Assembly (NCBI GenBank): GCA_001600175.1
Contig: BCJC01000003.1
Span: forward strand, 2,279,224 to 2,343,223
Reading direction: 5' to 3'
Length of the DNA: 64,000 nucleotides
From: Erythrobasidium yunnanense
Lineage: Eukaryota; Basidiomycota; Cystobasidiomycetes; Erythrobasidiales; Erythrobasidiaceae
Made by a program: the position numbers and the translations under genes. The notes beneath the pieces are model-generated. The model had not been told where the DNA came from and ran no database searches. It saw nothing but the letters and a program-made list of their open reading frames with translations. Below, one piece after another: positions 33,245-44,890 of this stretch. The stretch's first letter is position 1. Each line of letters opens with the position of its first letter.

Positions 33245-36200
33245 TTAAATCGTCAAGTCTCCAGTACTGCAACGTACATATGTCTGTATCTCATCTCGGA
33301 GCTGCAGTATGTACGATTTCCGCGATGCTGGAGCTGCCTCCAAGATCTTGCGGATGGCCTGGCCAGCAGGGTCATGGGTTATCCAAGCACACGATTCAGC
33401 CATGAGGCGGAACGATTCGCCTTCGGCATCAACGGCGACTGCAGTCGGGAGCAATGTTAGCGAACCGACTCCTTCATCCTTCCCCACCTGGCACCTTACA
33501 CAATGGTATGTTTGTGGTGGCAGCCAATGCGTCGGAAACACTATCGACTGCCTTCTCTAGCACAATCTGCTTCTGCTTGTGCTTCATCTTCTTCAAGACT
33601 TCCGTTGGCATTGACAAATGCGCATCAAGCGAGTCTATGCCAGGCAGGGCTTTGCCTGGAGACGAAGCCACCGCATCAGCGGTTGTAGAGACCGCTATAT
33701 CGCCCAGTCTGTCTGCTAGATGGCTCGCCAGATCCTGCCGATATACTACCCCTTTCCTCAGCCTCAGTCGTCGATGCTGGCCGAGGAATCTCACCTTCGC
33801 GCTCAGCGTTGCTGGCGAGATCTTTGACTTTGAGGATGGCGTCTCTGGCAGTAGTTGTCGCTTTCACGATCACGAGGTATCGTATACCTTCCTTCCGAGC
33901 CGTCGAGGCTATGCGATCCGGGCCAAGCTTAATGAGATCATCTGGATAGCATAAAACAGTAAGAAAGTATGGCGAGGTGCCAGGACACAGGTTCGCGTAC
34001 CATCGTACATCTATGAATGTATTTCAGCACCTTGTCTCTGACATTAGTGCTGATCAACTCACAAGATCCGCCGACAGCCCATTCTTCCAAAGTTCCCGAG
34101 ATATGACCAGCCGAGCATCGATGAGACCGCTCGCATAAGAGACTACATAGATCTCGCATCGTCTAGGCACTTTTTCGGCATCGGCTTTGCTCTTGTCAGC
34201 TGCGCCAGAGTAGCGAGACGCCATAGCTTGTGAGAGCTTGGACACTGCCAAGGTGGCCCCAACATGACTGCGTTCGATTTGCCGAGCTCCATGTAGTGAA
34301 AGGTCTTGCAGCAGCTTATCGTAGCTGTTGAGACAGTCAGACTTCGATCGATATTGGCCTGACTCAACAAGCTTACCGGCCTCCTTCAGCATAGATATCG
34401 CGCTTTCGGGTCTTCTGCAAACGGCTTTGGAAGCATATACCCCCGACGTTCAATTCAGGTTTGAAGCAGAGAAGAGGAGATAAAAGTATACGCCGCGATA
34501 CGCCAAGACCGGAGCAGAGTTCGGCAACCTATGATTCACGTAAGCCAGATCAAAGTCACTTGCGCCGAGTATACCAACCTTCTTGACGTCATTCAAGGCT
34601 AATGCTATCATTGGTGCTATACTGGCATCCAGAGAAAGGGACGAAATGCGCCTCTCTACACCCTGAACGGTATCTTTATTACCCGTCAGTATTGACCCTG
34701 TGCTATGACCCTGCTTGCTTACCGCATATGTCCAGTGCAGCAAGATCGTCGAGCCGCTTGCGACTCAATCCCAGTTTCGCCATCTCGCCTATGACTTGCG
34801 TCCAAGGGGCTGTCAGAAGCTCATAGCGCTCAAGCGCTCTTCTGGCAGCCATCCTTCTGGCTTTCGGCAGGGCTTCGAGAATTGCAGCGACGAAATCGAA
34901 ATGCCCGATAACATGTGCGATATCCTCGTTCCCTGCTGTTTCTGAGAGTACTTCGTCTGTTAACATATGGTAAGTATTAGCCCTATCTGGTGTGACTGCG
35001 AATGGCTCACCGATAGCCTGAATACATTCCGCCTCGGCAGCTAACGTGTGATGGCGTGATATGACATCGTAAGAAGCAGCTAAGAATGCTTTCGGTTGCT
35101 AAACACCAATCTTAGCCTTGTCCTAGCAGACCAGAGCAGACTCACTCCGCCCATTCGATCTTCTCTATAAACTGGACTGATGTTGAAGCGCTTGAGACGG
35201 GTGATGGTGTCATCGCGCGCGACGAATCGTGCCAGGGGAAGCACAAGATCGTAAGGCAGTCTATGACAGAGTGAGCTGGTTGTCTAGTTGACACACCCAA
35301 GATAGCTTACTGCACTGGAGTGCCTTGACGATTGAGCATGCGTACAGGTCGTCTCGCTTTTTCGTCATATAGGTCCGTCGAGGGCATAAGGAGTGGAGGG
35401 CTGAAATCGACTGCGCCTCTCAGCTGAAAGATATGCTCGAGCTTGTGCTTGACAATCTTGTCATAGGGGTTGTTGAGCTCAGAATCCCCTACTTCTACGT
35501 CAAAGGCCAGTTCTTGAGCACGTCGGTCTTCGCTGTGGGCTTGGAAGAGTGATGTGAGGACGGTTTGTATATGCGGTGAGTTCGGTTGAGCTGCATCACA
35601 AAGATTGAGCTTTGTTGCAGCGACTTGGTCGTCGACACGCACCAAGTAGTGCAAGCGTGTCTGATATGTAATCGTCTTGCACTGCCGCCGGCAAAAGCTC
35701 GCTGCGAAGGAGATCCAGTGGACCCGCCCGCTTGCCAGGATCATGTGATAAGCACCAGCGTATGATCTTGCCTTGACGTGCGCGTTTAGGATCGGTCTCG
35801 TCCCAACCTGGTGGGAAGCTGATTTCAGGTCTTCGTAAGGCTTTCAATATGTCGATTCGCTCCATTCTTGTCTCGATCGGCCAGCACCTGTGCCGGGGTA
35901 TTAGACCTCGCCCGCGTTCCGTAAGGACAGGTAGCTCTCACATTTCGAAGATGATGATGCCCAAGGAATACATGTCAATCTTTAGAAAATTGCCGGATCA
36001 GACGGGAACAGACCTGTCAGGGATACAAGGCTCACTTTGTCGGTATACCGCCCGCTCTTGTCGGTATTCTTGCGACGGTCGATAGTCTCGGGAGCCAAGT
36101 ACATCGATGTTCCGACTCCAGAAGTAAGATCCGAGTCGGCCTTCAACGCTGAAGCGCTCATATTGGCCAGCTGATCTGGTGCGCTTTGCTCCACAGCGAG

Positions 36201-39199
36201 ACCGAAATCCGCCTTCACTCGAGTCAGTTGTATGTCAGGTGATGTCAAGCTGCTAGGACCCACAATGCGCACGCTTCCGGCAGCATCAAGTAGAATGTTT
36301 GATCTAGCCACGAATATCAGCTTGTCAATCGCGTATGCCATACGACTGAGGCACCTACGGCTTCATGTCTCGATGGATAATGTTGAAGCTCGTAAAGTAG
36401 CGCATAGCGTTCAGTATCTGCCTGAGAATGCGCCACATCTCCTCTTCCGTGATACCATCGTCGATTTGCTGCAATGTCGCTCAGATATGTGCAATCACAG
36501 CTACAAACCATAGCTTTACCTCTCTGAGAGTTTGGCCGCTGACGAACTACAATGCTGTTGTAAGCAAGTGAGCAAAACGCAACACTCCAGACTCACCTCC
36601 ATCTGGATCAACAGAGTACGTGTCTGCCGAGGAGGCGAAGGTGGTAGTGCTTCAAGGCTTCGTTGTAATTCTGGAGTAGCGTTACGGGTGACAGCTCGAC
36701 TAGCCTCTGTACTCGGATCATCCTCGTCTCCGAAATGTATAGTTGGCATAGACAGACTTCTGTTCTGATGGCCTGAGCTGATGAAGTCTAGATCTTCGAC
36801 ACCCAGATCGAAGTCTTCATCTCCGTGACTGATGGTCACAACGTCAGAATCGTCTTCGTCGGAATCCTCTGAATTGCTATCGGTCGTCGAGTCTGTAGTG
36901 CCGTTTCTGCTTTCAGTGCCAGAGGCAGATCCGCTAGTGAGCATACCCAGAGCGTGCTTGGCGTCTGTAGATGTAGTCTCCGACTCTACCCAACTCGTAT
37001 GGTATCTGACTATTCCTGGATGCGACAAGCGGCCCCATATAGTCACCTCCCGCAAAATCTTCGATTCCAACGATGTATCTGACGGCAACTTGACTTTCTT
37101 AATAGCATAAAAGTTATTGTCCAGCTTGTTGCGCGCCTTGACAACCTGCCCGAAGCCACCTTGACCAAGTTTTTCGACTTCCTCAAACTCGCTTCTGTAT
37201 CTAGACGACACAGCGACTGCTCGAGGCTGGAAGAACAAGCCTGCCTGCTCCTTTAAGAACGATTGATTGGGTGGAGAGAAAGCTTGAGAGAGGGCAAACG
37301 ATGGCATCGACTCTGTTGGGAATCCTGGTGACTTTATAGGACTCTTCAAGGATGCCGGCTCAGCGGATTGCGATATTGACAGGGTTTCGAGCCGCTCCAG
37401 CAATCTAGAGGCAGACGGTGGCTTGACATCGAAAGTAGTCGCAAGAAAGGATCCAATACTACTGTCTTTGACTATCAAGCGACATCAGCTGCGGCAATCT
37501 CCACTAATTGACCAGGTCACTTACTTTCGGCCAACAAGTGAGCAGGCGTGGGGTATAGTGTGGTAGCACCAAGGCCATATAGCGTTTGCACAAAGAGTAT
37601 TCCAAAATCCCATACATCAAAGCTTTTGTCGATAGCTAGTGGATTGACCTGAAGCTGGGGTGGAAGCCATTCATCTGGCATACTAGGCGGATCAACCTCT
37701 AGGAATCTGTTGGATCGATTGATGTCCAGAAGCAGTTGATACCACGATGGGCAAGACACCCTGACTAGAACCTCTCCGCTTTCAGATCGTCCGATGTGAA
37801 CATGCTTCGGCGAGATGGCTAAGAGGAATTGTTATTAGCCCAATCTGCATAGAGCAGAAGCGGATTAAATACCTCGATGAGCGATGCCCTGCCCATGCAG
37901 GTAGACAAAAGCAGACAAGAGCGCTTTCCAGTAAGGCAGAGCTTTGCGCAGTTTCAGCTCTCCGACATCCTCCAGCAGATCGTGAAGTGTGCTTCGAGGC
38001 AGAGGCTCCATGACTATAAGTAATTGCCAGCTTGACGAGGTATTGTCTTTGACAGCTACTCGCTTGTAACCGTACATTTCAAGCAGGTGCGTCGACTTAA
38101 GCTGACTCGTTCGGGTCAAAGCGTCCTCTACTGCTTCGAGCTTGCGTAGGCCTGGCGCCGTCGAGAAATACGGAGAGTTGAGGTCTATGACAAGAAGAGC
38201 ACAAGGCAGAGTAACTCCGTGTCGAGACGAAGCTACGGCCTGAGCATGATAGTATGTTCCGATCACCGCTGGGCGACAGTCATGCATTAGATGGGTACAG
38301 GTAGAGAGGCCAAGCTCTGCTCACTGTGACATATTACGGATCCTCGCACTAGTACGTCTGCCAGTAGATTGCCAGGCAGTCGCAGTGGCTTTTCGAATTT
38401 TTCAGTTGCAGCATATCCCGGGATGTCGGTATATGTAGATTGTGTAGCTTCTCTGTCTGCTAGTATCCGCTGTTCTCGAAGACGGGATCTCTTGTATTCA
38501 TTGGCTTCCATCTCAGCCTGCATCCTCTTTTCTTCCTCGAGCCTAAGCATCGCCTGCCGCTGTTCCTGGATCGCAGCTTCATTGGATGCTATGGTTTCTT
38601 CCTCTTCCGCTCTCTTGGCTCGATCTTCGATCAAAGAGGTCATCTTGCCAAAGCGAACGACGGTATTGTGGTCAGCAATGAAGTTGGAGGCTGTCGTCGC
38701 AAGTTCATAGATCATCTCGTTGCCCAGGAGAGACTTTGACGTGCTCTTCAGCAAGTCTTGCAGGGCATCTCGTTGCGCCGGTGAGATGCCGACAAGTCGC
38801 TCCAGCTCGATTTGTGGAGCCAGCTTGGGATATGTTTTGGGAAGTCTGAATAGCAACATCTTAGTGTGCGCGCGCCCTTGCCTACATGCGACTCCGATTG
38901 TCTCACTTGACGTGAAGGACTAGATTGACTGCTGTCTTTAGGTCCTCTTCCGCTGGGTAAATCTTCAGGGCAAACTCATGTACGGCATTGACAGACTAGA
39001 TATGAAGACAGGATCAGGAAAAGCCAAGGGATAGGTAAAGATCTGACTCGCTTTCCAGACAGTGTGGCTCTCGACTTCGTCAAAGTCGTCCATGAAGATG
39101 GCTGTATGTATGTTACTATTTGCACATCTGCATGACATATTGAAGAGTCGCACCTCGAAGAGCCTCCACTTCCGTATCTTGAATATCCTTGAAATCCAT
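33245..39199 (-). CDS. GCN2: eIF2-alpha kinase GCN2
   Basis: About 23 exons, traced in phase from ATG 39199 to the stop at 33245; about 1,400-1,500 aa. Order: RWD domain (DTEVEALRAIFMDDFDEVES, LPKTYPKLAPQIELE), charged coiled coil (RLEEEKRMQAEME), pseudokinase (GIAHRAISPKHV, DVWDFGILFVQTLYG), true kinase (LGQGGFGQVVKA, AIKKVKL, an acidic insert, HRDMKPSN, ADFGL, GVGTSMYLAPE), HisRS-like domain (LRGAVDFSPPLLMP, VYREDRMGG, AEGGRYDKLL) and a C-terminal dimer/ribosome domain. It senses uncharged tRNA and phosphorylates eIF2 alpha. Exon 20 is ten nt (MYD). Intron 2 seems to use a GC donor at 39051. Larger exons include 38325-38845, 37873-38268, 37525-37818 and 36597-37471. Diverges from the BRCT gene. 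Confidence 0.95.
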
Positions 39200-39477
39200 G
39201 AGGGTGATGGTTTACGGTTTTTGTCGATGAGGTTTCAAGGCTATTGAGCAGCCAGCTATCCTTTGATCAGACATGTACAGAAAGGTCCTAGTAGGCTTGA
39301 AGATTCCTAACAAGTTCGTCTGATGATGACCCCTATCTTGACTTGCAGGTCTCGTCAACTCCAACATTTTCGACTTGTATTTTCTGGCTTTCAAGACGGC
39401 AAATGCAAGTCTAATATTCTGTACACCTACGAATCGCTGCGTCAAGAGTGCCGCCAGCTTTTGGCTCGACAACGAGG
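39200..39477. promoter_or_regulatory. Divergent promoter GCN2 / BRCT gene
   Basis: 278 bp separate the two start codons. No operator motif recognised. Confidence 0.45.
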
Positions 39478-42400
39478 ATGGCCTTTTCGTCGCGGCTGCA
39501 TGAAGCGAGCCAGAACGAAGCAGGAAGTTCGCAGCAGCAGCAGCATGGCAGCATATCGAAGCATCATGGTCTACATATGTCACGCTCAGGTAGTGTGGCT
39601 TCAGGCCTATCGAAAACGGGCGGTTCGCAGCTTCCTGGCTCGGTAAACAAACCATTTGGCGCTTTGAAACGGTCTACAACGCAGGCCAGCGGGCTGAGTA
39701 GCAAGTCGAGCAATAATACAGTCAAGAGACAGCTTCTGCCTAGTAGCAAGAGCAAGGAAGATATCTGGGGCAGTTCTTGGAAGTCGAGCTCGGGCGTGAC
39801 GAGCACAACACAAGATCGATCAACAACTCCACCGTTGTCGCCTGGAACAGCGAAGTCGACACTACCAGTACAACAGAGACCTACAATGACTGGTCTACGC
39901 TCTCCACCGCCTTTTTCCAAGTCGCTGAAACCGAAGCGTTCAATCGATGCCGGCGAAAGTGACAGGCCTCCAAAGAGACCGGCCTTGGGCAGCGCTCTCT
40001 CATCCTCTTCGACTTTCTCTTCTGGTCTATCGAGACTCACGGAGGATGCAGCCATCAATACAGCGCCAGAGAAACCGGTATTCAAGGCAAGACGGTCGAT
40101 TGCAATACCCTCTTCGAGGACTTCGAGTGCTCTGTCCTCCCTGCAGAGTACTGAAAAAGCGACAGACGCTCCTCTGGCTGCGCGCAGGACATCCAATATC
40201 TTCGCCCAGAGCTCGTCGTCTCTGGCACCACTCGCATCTTCTTCATTAACTCTCTCGTTCTCGCCCTCCAAGTTCGGTCTGACTGTCCCAAGAGAGTTCA
40301 ACTTCTCTGTCTCGCCAAAGGACAAGCCCAAAGCTCTCCAAGCGGAACATCATAACAACGATATAAAAGCACGTGGTCTGGCACCATCACCGCTTCAGCC
40401 CAACGAGCATGTTCCGCGACCCATAGCACCTGTTTCTGCGTCAACCACGCCTCAGAAGCCAGCGTACGGCTCTTCCTCAGCTGCATCGCCTATTCAGCTC
40501 AGCGGACAGGATGCCAACCTGAAAAGCTTCGATCTCATGCAGCGTACGATCGAGAAGAATAAGGAGGTCAGAACGATGGGAATGATGATGATATCGCCTA
40601 CAAGAGGGAGCCACGGCTCGGCCCAATCACTTGCTCAAGGAGCCAGGATGACAGACACGGGAGCGGCTCCACCTAAGTTACAGCTGCCTACCTTACCGAG
40701 CATGACGTCCAGCAGCGCTGCTCCCTCATCTTCTGCACAGAAGGCTACTACTGGCGAACCTTTTCTACTCCCATCCATACGACTTCATCCCGACGAGAGC
40801 GAGGAAGAACAGCCGTCAGCTTTCAACCTCGCTCCACCCATCTTGCCAATACCCAATCAGCCAGCAATGCCTTCCAGTCCTCTCAAGCGTCCACGATCAC
40901 CATCACCTCCGCCTGCCATCGCTTCAGCTACCGGTCAACCAGGAGCATCACGGTCCATCAAGCCTAGGCGATCAATGATAACTCGAAGCTTGTCTGCAGG
41001 AGAGATCGCTAGACAGGCAGTGAAAGATGATGAGCCGTCTAAGCAAGCGAGAGCGTCGGGCTCTCAACAAGCCTCGGCAGCAAAGCGGAGAGTCCTAGGT
41101 CATGGCTTTCCTAGGGCAGCAAGCAGTCGGAATGTTGGCAGGATGGCGGCTGTATCTACGCAGGCCTCAGAAGCAGCACGCCCTCCAATAGTTACGGCCA
41201 GGAGTGTCTCTGCACCCATTCCTCGAAGGCAAATACCGGGGCAAGCAGAGGATGCCAATGCGATGGAGATATTGTCTGCAGAGTCAAATCTGCAGGAGTC
41301 AGCGAATGGAACCAATGTATCTGAAGATAGCCTGGAGATGGACACTTCCATCATGTCTTCATCGGGACAAGCTTCACTCGCTAACCTGCAAAGTCTGCTC
41401 AGTCGTATGTCGATACCTCGATCTTCCATGTCTCGTCGGTCGAGCGCCAATAATTCGACTCTACACCTACTCGACGAAAGAGCCGAGATTGAACAGGATA
41501 TGCTAGCGAGCGGGAATGTCCATCCGGACAACACCAAAACAGCTACCGAAGGCAAAGTAGCCAGTACAAGCCGAGCAGTTCCGCGCTATGCGGCTCCTAC
41601 CACATCTTCAACAGCTCGTTTCGCTCTCAGCTATACGAATCCAGGCGTACCCGTGCGCTCGACCTATGCACAGCAAAAGCAGAAGCACGCAGAGGCAGCT
41701 GCTCTCGGACTACCTGTACCCGTACAGCGTGGCATACCCACCCATCGCAAGATCAGCAATCCTCCTCCCGGTGCCGTACGAGGGAGCTTACTGCCGCTTG
41801 CAAGCTCTACGAGTGCAGCACAGAATGCGATAAAGCGCTCGTCCTCGTCACCTACGAAAGAGATGGATGTAGACAAGCCGAAGTCGGACAGCACGGGAGA
41901 ATTAGTAAACAAGCCGGAGAAAAGCACAACTCTGAAGGATGTTGTTGCGTTTGTCGATGTCAAGACGGCCGAGGGAGATGATGCTGGAGGAGTCTTTGTC
42001 GACATCTTGCGGTCATTGGGCGCGAGGGTAAGTCTTGCTTCTTCTTCGGATAGGAGATTCCGGACCGCTGACTTGATCTCCAGGTCCTGGCACGTCCTAC
42101 AGACAGCGTGACGCACATCATCTACAAGGGCGGAAGAGCATCGACGCTTACTCGCTATCGAGCCTATCGCGATCCAAAGCCTCATCTGGTCGGCGTGGGC
42201 TGGGTCGTAGCATGTCGCGAAACCGACACCCATATCTCCGAAAAGAAGTTTATGCTAGACGCGGATGGCCTAGAAAGCGTACTTCTCGATAATGTCAAAA
42301 GCAAGAGTACGAAAAGGAAGAGCTTGGAGCCGAGGAAACTGCTTAGCAGCAGTACGAGCGCAATGTCATTGGCAAGTGCGAGTACCACGGATGTCTTTCA

Positions 42401-42713
42401 GAACACGACATCGAATGTTCTTCAACCTGTCGAGCACAATGTGCAGTCGGAAGCTCTTCCTTTACTACAGAAGAATAGCAGCTCGAAGAACATCTTCGGA
42501 ATGCATCTCAGCGCGAGCAATGCTCCTCAGAATATGGACATCGATAGAGCACGTAGGCGGACCCTTCAATTCGCTCCGAAGAGTAAGCGGATATCAACGA
42601 GTGCGTATATCCTGGCTGACAGGTTTCTTGCTTCTGCAGTCGGCTCACCACTCAAGCAGCGTGTCTTCAATGCGTTCGAAGTGGATGAGGACGCATTTGC
42701 GGACGATGATTGA
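39478..42713 (+). CDS. BRCT-domain protein, microcephalin-like
   Basis: Two exons, 39478-42027 and 42084-42713 (1,059 aa). The first 820 residues are disordered, rich in Ser, Pro, Ala, Arg and Lys, with many SP/TP sites (likely Cdk targets). One BRCT domain spans the intron: VVAFVDVKTAEGDDAG, ILRSLGARVLARPTDSVTHIIYKGG, then STLTRYRAYRD, PHLVGVGWVVACRET. The strand ITHxVYKxGxxST and GVxWVxxC are closest to the microcephalin (MCPH1) N-terminal BRCT in fungal proteins. A short conserved-looking patch GSPLKQRVFNAFE is near the C-terminus. A role in cell-cycle or DNA-damage signalling is inferred from the domain only. ATG 39478 is the first ATG of the frame. Confidence 0.8.
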
Positions 42714-42977
42714 GTGGAGCAACACGTTTCGTGCGCCAGGCAGTGATGTATCCAGTTTCGGGCAGTCTTCTGTTATTCCTGCATCCGAGAGAGCCTGTTG
42801 TTATTTAACATGCATCATACTAATATCCAACATTCGACAAATGTGTTCTGATGATTTGCTGCATCGAGGTTGTGTGGTGTTCCTTTGTTTCCCGACGACT
42901 TGACCTCAAATGGCGTGAACTACGATTCTACGAAGCAACGCAGCAGGACTGTTTTTCACACTCCTTGGTTCTCAACG

Positions 42978-44625
42978 ATGCTCTCACTCCCACCGCTCGC
43001 GCCCAATTATCCGTATGCGTTCCCACCTCCTTCGTCGACGAAACGAGCCAACACGCTCCTCATCAAACATGCCTTGGTGGACCTCTTACCACTCGAAATA
43101 GGACAGCTGTACTGGTCTCTATTTACTAAACTCGTTACTGGGCGCATTACGAAGAATGAGTTTGAATTGGGATGGTCGAGCATGCGCCTGCTCAGTGTGA
43201 ATAGCAATGATGCAGGAGGAGCAGGAGTAGATGATGAGCTATTTGACAAGCTCGAGATTCTGCACAACAGTTTCTTGTTGAGCATCCTCTACAATACAAC
43301 CAAGACGACGCTGCCGCCGGCAAGCGTCTCAAATCAGGGATGGACGAGCAAGCGGAAGAGAGGAGAAGCTGGTCTACTAGCAGAAGGAGGCTCAGATGCA
43401 TTGGGTATACTGAGCAAGAAACGGCGGAAGCTGAAGAAGCTCACAGCAGGAATGACCAAGGGTGAAAAGAAGCGATTGAAAGCGCTACTTGGAGTTACGA
43501 GTGACAAAGAAAAGGAGAAAGCTGCTCTCAGTAATAAGCCAGGCGGACCAGGTCTGCAGCAGCAGATACAGCAGAGGCCGGGTCTGTTGATGCCGCCCAG
43601 CGCGGGCTTGAAGACGCCGAGCTCAGGTGAGCCTATTGCCCATCTCATACGTGACTTCGGAGTATGCTGAATCTTTCATCACAGCCGCCTTTCAACAAGA
43701 ATTCCAGCGCGTCTCAGCCCTGCCCAGCATGTATGACAGTAAGGAGATCTACGACATCAACAGCATGCGGGACAGAATGGCAGGGATAGCATACACGAAT
43801 GGAGTGAATGGAGGACTGGACAACAACGTTGCCGGAATGGTGTCCGTCGCGCTTGACGTGGGTGTTTCCTTTCTCTCCCTGCGTCTCTCGAAAGCAGCCA
43901 AGCATATCTGATTTGTCCATTGTGTTCTCCTCCGACAGATTTATCTCCGAGACATCCTTTCGAACCTGCTAGGGATAGCTTCACCAGACGTAGCGGGAGA
44001 AGAGCCTCAACCAGCACCGTCAACTTCGAACACCAAGCAACCGAAAGGCCTTATCACTCGTCAGCACATGTCAGCTCTGATCGATCTCCGCCCTTCTCTC
44101 TTCCATTCCTCTCATCTGGGCAGTATTGAGCGCTTCATCTCTCTAGAAGGATGTGAATATGCAGATAATCGCGAGGAGCGTTTGCGAGTAATGGAAGTTG
44201 CAGCGAAGGAGAGGGAAGAAGCGCGGCTAGAGCGGCAGAAGCAGAAGATGAGCCAGAAGAGCAGTACCAAGACTGTTGCCGGTACCAGTAATAGTGAGAA
44301 GAAGGGTGTTCGAGGAGATTATGCTACCTCAAAGGGAGAGCATGGGTCAAGCTCTCTTCAAGCTGAGCTGTTCCCTGAGCTACCCGCGAAGGAGGTGGAG
44401 ATTGAGAGTAGCAGTGAGCAGCACAAGAAGATCAAGCGACCTCCAGTGATTGCTATACCACCTTCTTCAGAGGACGACCAGCCGCAGCAAGAAACTGCTG
44501 CATCAGTCAATGTCAAGGATCTGATAGTGCAGCAGTTGAGTAAGCAGAATACTGCCCTTAGTAGTAGTAGCAGTACTAGACTTGGTCTGTGGAGGCTGCT
44601 CACTGGAATACTAGAGGCGCGTTGA
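42978..44625 (+). CDS. SAGA coactivator subunit Ada1/Hfi1
   Basis: Exons 42978-43626, 43685-43857 and 43939-44625 (502 aa; the frame stays open upstream to 42870 but has no earlier ATG). Family motifs: YWSLFTKLVTGRITKNEFE near residue 40, EILHNSFLLSILYNTTK near 95, and MVSVALDIYLRDILSNLL near 270, the Ada1 histone-fold helix that pairs with Taf12. Basic stretches (KKRRKLKKL) lie between. The C-terminal third is Glu/Lys-rich, helical, then low complexity. The product scaffolds SAGA. The VSVALD-IYLRD junction exists only after splicing intron 2. Confidence 0.88.
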
Positions 44626-44639
44626 TGCTGTCCTTGTCC

Positions 44640-44885
44640 ACTAGTGTAGCATAGTCCTTGTCTCTGTCTCTGTTGTGTCTCTCTCTCTCTCTCTGTAGTG
44701 CACTGCAGTCAGTACACGTAATCTCTCTGCCTCTCTCAATCTATGCTTTCTCTTGCTCTGTCATATCTTCTTTGCACTCACTCTCTCTTCTATCACGTGC
44801 AATCGCTCTCTTCCTCTCTTTCCTCTCTCTCCCTCACTTTCACTCTTCATGCAGTAATTTCCTTCTTTCTCTTGTTCTCTCTTCT
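44640..44885 (+). repeat. C/T-rich low-complexity tract upstream of COG3
   Basis: About 245 bp in which the plus strand is almost all C and T, with repeated CTCT blocks (e.g. eight CT units near 44680). It lies between the Ada1 stop and the COG3 ATG and is probably the COG3 core promoter and 5' UTR; pyrimidine-rich strands just upstream of the ATG are common in filamentous-fungal and basidiomycete promoters. Confidence 0.7.
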
Positions 44886-44890
44886 CCTCC

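Noticed and set aside
34450-34743. Stop codon inside the GCN2 HisRS-like region suggesting a pseudogene
   Set aside because: The stop lies in an intron starting at GTATAC after AYRG; joining to KTRKRDIYAEGG restores the conserved GGRYD motif.
39564-40331. Minus-strand frame of 255 codons
   Set aside because: Antisense shadow of the disordered part of the BRCT gene; no motif and no splice partner.
42870-42977. Longer N-terminus of Ada1
   Set aside because: The frame is open upstream but contains no ATG; conserved sequence begins after the ATG at 42978.
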